Assembly (NCBI GenBank): GCA_018398765.1 | Contig: JAHBMJ010005442.1 | Coordinates: forward strand, 1 to 61,408 | Direction of reading: 5' to 3' | Length of the DNA: 61,408 nt | Source: Chromera velia | Taxonomy: Eukaryota; Sar; Chromeraceae | Shown: positions 22,496-35,148 of the stretch, one piece after another | Numbering within the stretch: position 1 is the stretch's first letter | Layout: each line of letters starts with the position of its first letter | Notes under the pieces: model-generated | What the model was told of the DNA's origin: nothing | Database searches by the model: none | The model's input: only the letters and a program-made list of their open reading frames with translations | Translations under genes and position numbers: made by a program

Positions 22496-25400
22496 GAAAG
22501 AAGCATGGAAGGAGAAGCTACAGACATGAAGGGCTGTGCTGGTATCCTTTCCGCACCGACCTTTCAAGAGCCCTGAACGACGGCAAACGGACTGGAAAAC
22601 ACGAGTCCAACTTCGACGCAGCCTCCACCCTCCCCACCTTCCCTGTCTTCCCCCCACCCGAGCTCTTTGCAGCTCCTGAAATCTTCCCCCCCGTGTGCCT
22701 GTCTCGTTCCCTTTCCCCCTCAGTCCCGCTCTTCTGCACGCTTCTCTCCCACCGTGCATCCAAGACTACACGGGCCACCGGGGGGGGCAGGCCGGTCCCG
22801 AAAAGCAGGGTGTACACATCCTCAACCAAGCGACGGCGGTAGAGGAAGACCGCAGAGTCACTGAAAGAGAGACCTCTCCGCAACTCTTCATGAAGCAGAG
22901 CGACGGTGCACAAGGCAAAAGACGGTGAGCCATTCTCCGTTTCCTCCTCCTCAATCCCCTGACCAATCTCTCGTGATGGCTCATTGGTCCCCCCCCAACC
23001 GCCCGTGCTTCCGGGCAAAAGCCGCGGTTCTAATCGGAACAGCGACAGGACCTCCGGACACTCCCTCGCAAGGGCCTTGAGGACCTGCAAAGGAGAAGGA
23101 GAGAAAAAAAGAGATGAAGAAAGATTGCAAAGGAAACAAGATACCGAAAAATCCACGAATACCTAGGACAGAGACCAAAGAAGATTTGCGGCAATCACTC
23201 CGACCAGGAGAAGAAAGCACGAGGGGGAATGGAAAGTGAAGGAAGGAAAGAAAGATGCTGACCGACCAAGAGAAGCGCAGACCAGCAGAGAAGTACACGA
23301 TCTGGACTTGCAACTTCGCCTCCTGTGAATGCATCTGTCGGAACAGTTCTTCCCCCTGTCTCTGTGTCTTTCTGCATCTTTGAGTCTCCATTCTCCATCC
23401 TAACGTCCAAATCTCCATTTCGCTCCGGTCCCTGACTCTCCACAGAATCCCAAACTCCCCCCTCCTTAGATTCTTCTAAACTTGAACCCCCCCCTGCGAG
23501 ACTGTCGGTAAGCAAAGCCTCATACTGAATGCAGAAAAGAACAGCAAAAAGAATGCCACGCCCAGAAAGACAAGGAACTCCAGAAGATGAATCTGGATCA
23601 TCGACGCTGTCATCCAAAATTTCTGGCTCTTTCATCTCTCTTGCTCCTCCCATCTTTCCCCCTCCCCGTTTTCGTCTTTCACTTCCGCCACGAAACAGCA
23701 TCCTTGCAATGTATTTCCGTGTGCTACTGCCCAACGAACGCGTGTCGACTTCAGCCAACCCCCTCAAACGTGCAGCGTCAGACCGACGCCAAATCAATTT
23801 CAGAAGCCTGGGACAGAAAGGCGGTCTGGCCTGACCGAGGGACACCATCCACAGGAGAGACCACAGAGAGGCCTCTTCGAATCCCAAGGGAGGGGCGTCA
23901 AGCACAAAAGCCTGCAGCGCCCTTTCATGTTCACATCCGTCGACTTCTGTTCTTAGGCCGCCCTCGTCTTCGGACGGCTCGGATAGCATAGGACACATCA
24001 CAGACAGAGTCAAATTGCGGACTGCGTCAATCAATTCTTCTGTTTCTGTTCCGTCCCGATCCCCTTCTGTGCCCTCCCGCCTGCATCCGGTAAAAAAACG
24101 GCACCCCGGAAGAAACCGCACAGGCCCCCGTGTGCCCCCTTCCTTTGCCCTTCCGATGGAACACCAGGAGAAGCAATAACATTCTGCAAGACCGGCACCA
24201 GGCCCAGTACCAGACGGACGAAGATACGAAATCAAATTTCCACCCCCCTCTTTCTGAAGTCTCTTTTCACCATTCTCCGCCCCGCCCCCCTTTAAAGCAG
24301 ATGCAGCTGCGGACGAAGAAGAAGAAGTACCAACATGGCCCGGCTCTCCCCACAACCTCGTTGCCTCCGTCCGGAACCCTCCCTCACCCCCCCCCTCACC
24401 AATTGACCAAAAGGGCCCCGACGTGTCTTCTCTAACCTCCAAACTCCCGACTGAGCGTTCCACCCGTCTCTTCAGACGTGGCTGTCTTGCAAGGGCACGA
24501 AGAACAGACGAGGACCGCAGCTGCAAAACAAAAAAAACAACAAAGGGGGCATGAATGAATGAATGCATTCATGAATCCGAAATGAGGGCCCTTCCTTTTC
24601 CTCAACCAGCCACTGGTCCCCCAGAGAGCACCAAATGTTTGTTGTGTCGTTCCAAAAAGCGTGTCTCAAGAGGAATCGAATAAGGCATGCAGAACCATTC
24701 GCCTTAACTTCGATCTTTCTCCCCTTCATTGAATGATCAGCTTTGGCTTTCCCCCCTTACAAGAACAGAACAGAGACCGTCAAGACTGTAACCCCCACTC
24801 AACAAAGGTGTTCTTCTCCGCCGCTCACCAACTTACCCGCAATCCTCCCGCCGGAGGTCCAACTGCTTCGTATTTGAGCACGGTGACCATCCAATCTGCA
24901 ATTTGGTCAAGTGCCTCCTTTGCCGCCTCGCTTTCTTTCTCCCTTTCCGCAGCCTCTTTCTTCTCTGCCTCCTCCCTCCCCGACAACACACCCAGGCCCT
25001 CTTCATTGCCCTGTCCACCCCCCGATGAAGCGATCCGCTCGGAAGGCCGAAGAGAGAGGGCCCCTATTGCCTCCACGACAGCAACTTCCAGGCCCGACGC
25101 ATCGAAGTCACACCCCCTCTCGCAGACCCCCACGAGGCAATCCTTCAGCAACAGAAGAATCCTCGCAGGGCTGTACCTATCAGAGGTTCCCCAAGTCGCC
25201 GGAGGGGTTGGAAGAGGCGGGTACTGACTATGAGCCAGGAATTGACGTCTGAGAGCAGCACGGAGGGAGAACACGAGAGGAAAGAGTAGACGGATGGTGA
25301 TCATGGTAATTCGTACACACACGGATGGGCCAACCGGCAGGAAGACAGGGAGCCAAGAAAAGAAGAATGACACATTCCTTATGCAAGAAAAACAACAATT

Positions 25401-28400
25401 ATCTGCTTCTGTTTCTCTGACTGGAGTCCACGTCTGTCTGTAAATACACAGATAGGCAACTTCAAAGTTGCCGCAATCTGTTTTCAAGCTCACCAAGCCG
25501 AAGCTCAACGTCATTTCAAGGTATTCTGAGGCTTCTTTTATACTTCTTTCTGTAGGCGTCGGTTGGCATTTCCAGCTGTCTGCGTGTCAGTCTGTCCATT
25601 TGCCTGTGTAGGGGATTGAACTTTGCGGAGCTCTCTACGCATTTGTCTTCCTGTCTCTTTCTGTGTACTCCAAACAAATCCTCCAATTTGGTCACCTTCG
25701 TTTTGGTTTCGTTCACCATATTCTATTTGAGCACAGAGAGCTGACCCAGGCTCCCTGAGTTTCCCGAAAAGTTCGAAGGTCCCGCAGTGGAGTCTGAACT
25801 CCTCAACCTTGTGTATGAGGAACATCATTGGAAGTAGGGCCCTTCGGTGGGACTTCGTGTCTTCCTCAAAGTATCTGCACATTCATAGGGAGGGATCAAA
25901 GAGGTTGTTGCGTTTTGTGCTTCCTCGAATCTGGTTCACGAAGGGGGGGGGAGCATGAAACGGTGTATGGGTGAGAGAGGGTGCAGACAAGGTCAGAAAA
26001 CCAAGGCACCATTTCAACTGAGAATGCATCAAGTTCGTCTTCCCAGCATACAAGTACAGACACACATACGTACCGCCTGAGTAGATATCCTTCCAGCTTA
26101 TCCAGCGTCTGATGAAGCCCCGTGCGATTGTACAGACGGGCGAGGGCAGCAGCTGCTTGAAGCCTGCATGCACGCAATCAGCACAGCTTTTGTTTCCTTT
26201 TGTTTTCGAGCAAGTTCTGGACTGTAGGCGTTCTGTATGTCTGTTGGGTGGTGCCTGAGAACGCAGGCCAGATAGACAGGCAGCCTGAAACATAAGATAA
26301 GGGATGAGAAGGACACACCGTACTGTCCACTCATCCTAAAAACCAGCGAGCGATCTCAGTTACAAAAATCACCCAGCGGATACGGAGAATGAAAGAACTT
26401 GGTAAGGACTCTGGGACACAAACGTGGAAGAGGCAAAACAACACGGAAAGTGGATGCGCCAAGCGCCCGCGTTAAGTCAAGTTTTTTATCTTTCTGTGCA
26501 CATAGCACAGATGCAGAATAACGGACCTTACGCCAACGAAAATCTCCTCTCCGTTCCCCATCAGCTCACTCAGTTTGTTAGGTACCGCCAGCCCGCTCCC
26601 CCCGTCCCCTCCTGCATCATCCTGTCTGTCCAGAGTAGAGGAAACTGTTTTCGGATCCACAAACCCCAAAGCCTCTGCCGCCTCTGCCTGGCTGCTCACG
26701 TCCAGTGTGTACAGAAGCTGCGCGATCCACATACCCAGGGGCTGGCACCTCCGCACTCTGTATGGGAGGAAGCAAGCACGAACATATGGGTGGCATTCCG
26801 AGCCCAGTGGAAGTACTTGGCCAAATATGCAATGCATAGGTAGACAAACAAACGAGAAATCACATTCTTCTTGTCAATTCGACAAATTAGATGAGCAATC
26901 AATGAACGAACTACAGGCACCCCATTCTCCAGGAAAAAGAGTCCTCGAACCTTACAAGTACTCTGCTCCAGTCTCAAGACCTTGCTTTTCCACAAAGCCC
27001 CGGCCATCAGTGCTTCCTTCTACAAGCAAGAAATTGCTGGTCATCTTGATGTCTTTTTACCCCCACCCCACCCCCTTGTCCTCCCACCTACCTGCACAAA
27101 TTCCTGCCGTCTCCATCCAAAACCATCCACTTGAGCTCCATCCTGAAACTTCCCCCCGACCCCGCTGCCCCCCTTCTGTCCTTCCCCTCTTTCCCTTCTT
27201 CATCCGGCTGCAGTGATGAAGAAACTGTCAGAGTCAAATTCTCGACCTGCGCAAAGTCCAGGTCTGTCTGGTCCACATCTGCACTGCCCTGCGAGTGGAA
27301 GTTCATGTCTGGAACTTTCACCTCCACTTCCTTCTCGTGAGCCCTGCCTTCGAAGTCAATCAGATCGAGAACCAGAGACGAAAAATGCCACCCCTTTGTC
27401 TGCACAGACTCACTGCAAGTAGGGACACAAACAAGAAGCACCAACAAAAAGAAATATACGGACAGACGGATGGAAACGACTGAAGACATACAGACAGAAC
27501 CACTAGAACAAAAGGCGGCAAAGAGAGAGACAAATCCCGCTCAGACAATCAATCCATCCATGCGTGTAAAAGCAAGCCACTCTAGAGGCAGGGTGTCAGT
27601 ATCGTTCAGCCATCGTGAAGATGCCCATTCGGATGCTGTGGGTCCTTCAAGGGTCTATCTACTTCACTCAGGCGGAAAGAACATACTGAAAACAGGAAGC
27701 CCTTCGCGTGTGTCACTCCATATTATCTTCTTCCTTCCTTCCTTCCTTGCTTCCTTCCTTGCTTGCTTTTTTCCCGACCTGTAGAGTGGCGCCCCGAGAG
27801 GGGACACATACGGGAGCAGATGCAGGCTTTCCAGCTTCTTGTCGGACACAAACGTCTTGATGTTCGTGAACGAGTCCTCCTCTCCCGGTTGCGCGGTCTG
27901 CTTGCCCTCCATTATCCAGAGCATCACCGCGTCGAAACACTTCTTGAAGGCACCACGACCCTTCAGCAAGGTGCTGATCAAAGACGGATATTTCCCACTT
28001 GTGCTTTCAGCCAGCCAGCCATACGAGACACCTTCTTTCCTGCACATAAAAAGAGGCACATATTCTGCATGAGGACCGGATTTGCGGACTTCACGGAACC
28101 TGTCTGAATGCCTATGACCGCAGTTCCCCCCCCTCCAAATACCCAAACCCCAAATCTCGACGCATACAGTACGTACGTGCAGACTTCACAAGCTCAAAGA
28201 ATAAATACAGGCGGCGTTTAGAAAACAAAGGCTGCCATGCTGACCGAATGACCACATCGACAGGGTCCACTACTGCAAATGGCTCGTCTTCTCTCCCCCT
28301 GCAGGCATAACTCCTCAACTCCGGTGCGATGCGAGCCGCAAGCACAGAGACCTCCCTTTTTAGAAGAGCCGCAGCCGGGAGCTTGACGTTCTGAGGCCGA

Positions 28401-31400
28401 AGCAGAGAGGGGACACGACTACCAAACGAACGAAGAAGCGCTACCCCGTCAGGGCCCCACAAGGTCCTCCCGTCCTCCCTCTCCTCCTGCCACGCAGCTG
28501 CATCAGCGAGGCCCTTCTCTCTTGCTTCCTTTTGTTTTTTCACCTCCGCTTCTGCCTCTTTGTGAGCCTGTGAGAGTTTCCTTCTGAAATCGTCCTCTGT
28601 CTGATCTAGGCCCTCGGGCTGGGCCGGAACCTTCGTGCACGTCTCCAGAATTTCAAACTCTGCTTCGGAATCTTCCAGCCGACCGAGGCCGAGGGAGTTC
28701 CACTGACTCAAAATGTCCGAGGGGTTGTCAACATCAGGAAGCGGCTGCAGGCCATTTACAAGCAACCGGACTGCAATGTTTTGCTTCGTCATGGTGTTCC
28801 AGCTCAGAGCTGCAGAGAGCACTGGAGTACCTGTTCCGTGCACGAAGGAGGCAAGGAAGTTCTTTGCCGCGTGTTCCACTTTGGCCTGCTCTCTGTGCCG
28901 CTCCATACCCGACAAATGCTCCGGTACTGAGGTCTTTCTCTTTTCGATGATCTGCATTCGAAGAAAGAGTATCGATCTGTTTGAACACAGCTCATCGCAT
29001 TAATGCTATCATCGTCTATGCCATCCACAATGATTCACGAGAGAGAACATAAGGGCAAGCAACAGTACAAGCCCTACAGTTGTGTTGCATTGTACAGACA
29101 GAGAGCATGAACAAAAGTAAGGAAAAAGAGACAAATGGAAGACCGTCGAGTGCAAAAAAGGCCGATTACCGGTGTACAGACAAACCTTCTTCAAAAGGAC
29201 CTCCGCATCCAGGTCAGGCACTTCCTTCCGTTTGAACAACCCGGTCAGGAGCGCCTCGTCAACAATCTCCCTCACAGTCTCTAGGGCAACATCCAGGTCC
29301 ACCAGCGCGCAGAAACTGTGCCACACCAGCGGCGCCTTCAGCCGAAAAACCGGTGACAGAAGAATGTCCCTGCACAGAGAGAGCATTTAACGCCCTCAAC
29401 GACTTTTCAAAAAGAACCACGTCTGATTTTGTGCCCTCATGGCTGGAGAGTAGAAACTGAACGTTGCACAAGGCAATAAATAAAACCTAGTGCCAATCTG
29501 AAGACACCCTGCATTCACCTTTTTCGGCCGAGAAGCGAAAGAAAATGTGTCACTGCATGTATACGCCTGCTAAGGCAGACGGTAGGCGTCAATTGCAGGT
29601 AAGAGAAAAGCACAAAAGACAAACAGACAGACAGGTGGACGTCGTCGCTTGATTTCTTCTGTCATATCTTTTTGTGCCTGCGCCTCCATATCCCCCCCCT
29701 TCCTTTTTCGGTATAGTGGCCTGATTGACATAACTTCCTCACTGACTGACTGGACTGACTGACTGGAATGACTGACTGACTGACTGACGGGTACGTCACA
29801 AGATGGCTGTCCTCAGGCACTGCTAGCCGCACTCTGTCTTCGCCTTCTTCGACTCTCTGGTGGAGGATCTCCGCACGGGCGCGCAGACTGTACTTCAGCT
29901 CGTTCCGACCAAACAACATCGATGCCACCTCATCGCCCACGAAGGTCTGGAGTGCAATCAGAACCCAAAAATGCGAAGAGTCTAGAGACACCAACGGAGG
30001 GCAAATTGGATGATGCGCCTTCTCTTTCTCCTTCTCTCTACCCTCCTCCCCTTGCGCTTGCCCTTCCATGTTGCAGTCGATAGGCTTCTCTGGTGTGCCT
30101 CCGCCTCCCTCCCTCGCAACCTCTTGAGACCACGCGGCAGGTTTAGGAGTGAGAAGCCCTCCGAACCACAGCGATGTGAGTGCCTGCAGAAAATGAAACA
30201 CAGGGTTCTAGATTGTTCGTTCGTCGAGATGGTGAAAAAAATCACCCTGCGAACCTCACAAATCTCTACTTCATGTCATTATTGATTGTTGGCAGTATAG
30301 TCTTGGGTGAGGTCAGCCAGCCATCCGGACAAGACACCAGCAAGCTGCAGTCCAGGCAAAGGAGGAGAAGCCCAGAGAAGTCCCGTCAGATGTTCCAGAA
30401 GAAGAATAGGGAGAAAAAAACTGGGCCATTGAGGAGTGCCAAAGAAGGAGGATACAGTAGATGCATACAAACGAAACGAACAAAATCGTGAAAAGAAATC
30501 ACGCGGCAAACCCCTCCCTCATTTCATTCCATTCCACTCCACTCGACTCACTTGTCCAATCAAAGGTCTAACTCGATAGACCGGGTCGATTTCTCTTTCA
30601 GAGTGAAGCAGCTCAAGAGGAAACACGATCAAATTGCCAAAAGAGGCCCACGACAGAATACCTTCTCCAAGAAACCCTGTCAGAGGGGTCCATGAGTCTC
30701 GCAGGGCCTCTCTCTCTAGATTTTGTGCAAACATCAAACTTCCGGGGACAAACAAAAAGTAAATGTTGTTGACTGGAACTGCAGACTGAAAGATCTCCGT
30801 CACTTTTTCCAAGCTCTCCTTGACAGCGATCAGAGAATTTGCCAACAAATCCTGAACACCGGCGGACAAAGCTTTCGGCCAGTAACACATCACCTGCAAG
30901 GCGGAAGTCGAGGATAGAACAAGCAGTCGTGGGAGTAAGAGCCTCACTCACAAACTCTGCTTTTTCTGGGGATGCAGGTTGACTTTTCTTCCTCCCATTC
31001 TCTCCAAGAGGCGACGACAGGAAAGAAAGTCTCCAGTCATTTCAATGGGACGTATGCCACTGAGCGCAACCTTGAACAAGAGGCCGGAGTAGAAAACGGA
31101 GTTTCGCACAGAAACAGACAGAAGACAGGGACAGAGACAGACAGACAGACAGACAGAGACAGAGACAGAGACAAACAGACACGCACACAGAGAGAGAAAG
31201 TGAGAGCGAGAGAGGCAGAGAAAGGGTCAGACAGACCTGAGGAGGTTCCGCTTCCGTCTCTACCGATGCCTTCTCAGGCGTTTTCCCCGCCCCTGCCGAG
31301 TCCTCGTCCTCTAGGTCCACCACTCCCCTCCCGCCCTCTCTATCTTTCTCTTTGTCTCTCCCNNNNNNNNNNNCTTTCCCTCTCCTCCAGCTGCAGCTCC

Positions 31401-34400
31401 CCGCTTCTCGTCCTGCCCCCCCCCAAAGGAGACGCAGCCGATCCCCCTGCAGACGCTGCAGAAACCTCCTGACCCACTTCTTTCGCGTCTTTTTCCTTCT
31501 CCTTCTCCTTCTCTTTCTGCTTTTCTCTTTCCCGCTCCCTTTCACGTCTCCTTACCAAAGCCTTTTCTGAAGGGGGATTGACGAGGGAGAATCTCAGATT
31601 CCCTAGCCTCAAGCTATCTTTGAAGTCTTCATCCGCAAAGTCCAAAAAGTCCATCCAGCCCACAAAAACGCCAATCTGGGCAGGAAGGAGTTGAACAGGC
31701 CGTCTGCTCGGAGGCAAGAGACGCGTGAGGCAGGCAGGCAGGCAGGCAGGCAGGCACAACAGAGGGCGGCAGATCAGGGAAGGCGCTTACAGGGACGCGT
31801 GCATTGAAATATCAACAGAGAGAACGCCACAACCGAAATCTGAATCCGCTTACACCCCCAGCATGTGCATATGACCCCAAACCATCTATCTCTACATCTC
31901 CCAAGCCATACACACCTCTTGTTCAAATGACAGACGCGACAATGCAGGCATGATTACCCAGACGAGAAAGACGGTCATTGAGAAAATGCTTTGCTTCCAC
32001 TCAGGACCTCTCTGTCTCTGGCCTCTCCTCTCTCAAAGACACCCACACAGAGACAACAGTACTGACGGACTGACGCACTCACTGACTTGACAGCGAAGCT
32101 CTCTTCTCTGGAAAGGCGTTCTGCCTTCTTGCTGTTGCTATTTTGTTGTCTTGGTGCTACACGTTGCCCCGTGGCGACGACCGCGCATCGGGGCTCTCCC
32201 TCCTCGAAGGCGACCTTGACATTCCACTCACTCCTGCGGGCAGGAAGGCAGACGGGAAGCGAGGGAAAGAGGATGATGGGAGGGGGGGAAGCAGGGAGCG
32301 GGGCAAAATCCTTGCAAGAACGGGGTTCATGCACAGGCACAGGCCCACAGAGAGATCACTGTGCCTCTCCAACTGTCAGGAGAGAAACGCTGTAGTCCCC
32401 ACTCATCGCCTGTTCAACATGTCTTTGTATGTGTGACTTGACCCGTCTCTCCATTTCTTCGACTCCCCGTCTCACTCCCTCCTTGACTCACTTGGGGTTG
32501 TACATGAGTGCCAAAGATGGCATGAAGCTGTTCCTCGGGAATGGCTGCAATTGCAGAGGGAAGGGAAGAAGGAAACAAACTCGTAGAGATGCACCGACAG
32601 ACAGGAGCACGCGATGAAGCTATGGAGGAAGCGGGCCAGGACTGCAGATGCATCGCAAATGAAGACACACACACATACACATACACACACTCACGCACGC
32701 GGCGTGATGTGAATGTGCATGAATGCCGCCTCCGACAAATTTCTTCTCCCCACATGACTTATTCTCCGCCTCCAGCGATGAAGAATCGTTTTCGCAGAGT
32801 TTTCTCACTTCCATACACATGGAGACTTCAAGCAAATTCGCTGCCATGTACATCCCACTTGCCTGACCTGTCTGCCCGTGACAAGGATTCTCCTCTTGCG
32901 AAGGGAATCCGGACTCCCTTCTTGAGTCTCTGAGTTGGAGTTCGAAGAGCCTGAATGGCTCCTGCCGAGGGGAATGTCGTGGAAGAACAGAGTCGTGTCT
33001 GAGGCAGTCGGGCGAATCCAAACGAAACTCACAAACACTTTCAGCCGCATCATTCCCTTCTCCCTGTCCCTGTCTCTCTCCCCTCTTTCCCGTTCCCTCT
33101 TTCTCGTGCCAGAGGGAGACGGAGTGGGAGATGGCGACGGAGAAGAGGCCCACGCACCGCTGCTACAAGGAGACTCCGGAAGTCTTCCTGGAGACTGCAT
33201 GCAATCGTTCTCACACACGAACACACAGAGAGAACAGAGGGAGAGTGATGTAGAGCAAGGCTGTTCACGAACGCACAGGCCCACACACACCAAAACATGA
33301 ACATAGAGACACAAAAGATGCAGCAAAAAATACGTATGCATGTGTACTGCAAAAACCGACGCAGAAGTATTTGTCCATGCACGAGCAACACATCCCAACC
33401 CCTTCTGTTTTGATTCCCGTGAGATAAACAGCGGCGGTAGAAGCTTGCACAAAACAGAGAAGATGAGCGTGAAGAATACAGTGTATCGTCTGTCTGCATC
33501 ACGCCTGACCGCTGCACTTCTCCTTGGAGGCTCTGCATCGTTCACATGGATCGTCAGACCGGAGGACGCCGCTCTGCCGCCATTCGGGGGACGCCCGTCT
33601 TCCATCCCCGCATGCGCACCCCCGTACTGAGGGTGGTGCAGCATTTCGACTTGCTGCTGCTGCTGTTGAAACCCTGATGGTCCTTGAATATAGTCAATCC
33701 CCGGCCTTTCGATGGCGTCTACCCCGGGCATGGGCGGACCCGGGGAGGCCGAAGAAGAACCTCTGCCGTCTCCGTACCCGTATCCATAAGTACTGTCGGG
33801 GCTCTGGAGGGGAGACCGCCCACTCACGATCATTCCTGCTGCCCCCGCCGCCCCCGAAGCACTGGCCTCTGTGTGTGACCTTTTGGACCGCTTCTCACGC
33901 CTCCGTTTCTGCAGAAGGGAAGTTTTGAAGAGAGGGAATACAGAGGAGTTACTTTCTCTCCACTGGACATCAAGAAAGGGGAAGCAAAGGGTGAAGAGCT
34001 CCAACTGGGTGCGTGAACAGGCAACCACACTAGTGTGAGGACGAATGACTCAGCCGACCGCCCCACACCGTCGCTTCTCTCGCTGATGACAAATAACCAA
34101 GAGGGTCGACCAGGTTTGATGGAGAAGGACGGACCTTCTCTTCCTCGATGACTTTCTGTTTGAGAGAGACGGGAATTTGCAGATAGAAGTTCCCTGCTGC
34201 GAGGCCCCGGTGCAAATTCTGCACAGACGAAAGAGAACAAGACGGAAAAGCGCAGGAAAGATTAAAAGAGGGCAATGGAATCCCAGAGAGGCTTGTAAAG
34301 TGACAGGCAGATTGACCGACAGACGTAGAGACAGACACGCACAAACAGGCACAGACGCAAACGGAGAGCACGGTGGTGGTCTACGGCATAAACAAAGAAG

Positions 34401-35148
34401 AACGGAAGGGCACTCGCACCTGCGTGGCGTATTGGAAGGAGACAAGGTCGTATTGGTTCTTCGTCGTTAAACGCACTGATTCTTCCTGCAGCACAAACAT
34501 TGGGAGAAGAAAGACACAGATGAAAGAACTCTAAAACATTCTTCCCTTTTGGTCGTATCAGGGGGCCACCCTTTTGTCGTTTGCTTGTTTTCCTGGTCAT
34601 CCTTCCTTATTCTTATCTGCCGGGATTTCTCCTCTTTTTCTGCGTCCTCTGCCATCTCCCTGTCTGCTACTTCCATCGGCACGTTTGATTTTTTTTCACG
34701 CCACCCTATCTCATGCACTTTCTGCACTTGGTAATATCGCCTCCCTTGGCCCGGAGAAAGAGCAGAGCTCCATGTCCACAGGATTGCTGGGGGGGTGGAC
34801 CCTCACTGACGGAACTTTTTCTCTTCCTCTGGGTTTCTTTCATCCGTAACTCTCACAGAGCCCACTGACCAATTCAGTCCAGTGGCTGTCTCCCTCCAGT
34901 GTGTCTTCTCCCTCCCTTCTATCCCCACTGTCTTTCTCTCCATTCATGAGATTGATCTCCACTCCTCCCAGTCGGAACTTGGGAGACGTCGGCACGTCAA
35001 AGTGGAGTCTCTCCTCCTCAAGGGAGAAGTCCACATCCACGATGTACTGGCCACTAATGGAGAGGGACTCGAAATTTGGCACAAGCACAAGCCTCTGGTG
35101 CCTCACGCGCACAGTCGGGATGAGCCGGGGAGTCTCGAGGGGTGGCAT
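19852..35148 (-). CDS. TAF2: TAF2-like TFIID subunit (dead M1-peptidase fold) with C-terminal bromodomain
   Basis: General transcription factor subunit, predicted nuclear, ~2,450 residues from about 27 exons. Phase-consistent exons: 35148-34870, 34485-34420, 34218-34135, 33908-~33500 (end uncertain), ~33080-~32880 (borders uncertain), 32544-32492, 32233-32083, 31675-31237 (contains 11 N), 30893-30552, 30183-29789, 29369-29186, 28951-28173, 28039-27779, 27412-27092, 26757-26532, 26284-26223, 26163-26074, 25874-25544, 25223-24837, 24520-23267, 23084-22561, 22171-22097, 21522-21367, 20994-20896, 20456-20375, 20094-19852. Blocks in family order: N-terminal beta domain (GNFYLQIPVSLKQKVIEEEK; LKVFVSFVWIRPTASDTT; SEWNVKVAFEEGEP), the M1 zinc-helix position reading RPLIGQ|ALTSLWFGG instead of HExxH, MWIAQLLYTLDVSSQAEAAE, and HEAT-like helices (LQAAAALARLYN; ILLLLKDCLVGVCERG). 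The loss of zinc ligands is typical of TAF2. The last four exons form a bromodomain. Human TAF2 is about half this length and has none. Confidence 0.8.
20623..20656. repeat. (CAG)n microsatellite in intron
   Basis: Eleven CAG units in an intron of the TAF2-like gene. It is not coding in my exon model. Confidence 0.9.
21265..21309. repeat. (ACTC)n microsatellite in intron
   Basis: About eleven ACTC units inside the intron that splits the bromodomain (21366-20995). Confidence 0.9.
22324..22495. repeat. (CAGA)n arrays inside a short tandem duplication
   Basis: Two or three CAGA tracts alternate with a ~40-bp segment (TATATGTTTCTTCTTCTCCC then TTCTTTTCTTCATGAACA), which is present twice. It lies in an intron of the TAF2-like gene. 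Confidence 0.9.
31363..31373. other. assembly gap of 11 N inside a TAF2 exon
   Basis: The gap lies in the exon 31675-31237. Reading frames on the two sides do not agree if the gap is 11 bases; they do if its true length is 1 more than a multiple of 3 (for example 10 or 13). The flanking DNA encodes Arg/Glu/Lys-rich low complexity, a plausible cause of assembly failure. Confidence 0.85.
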
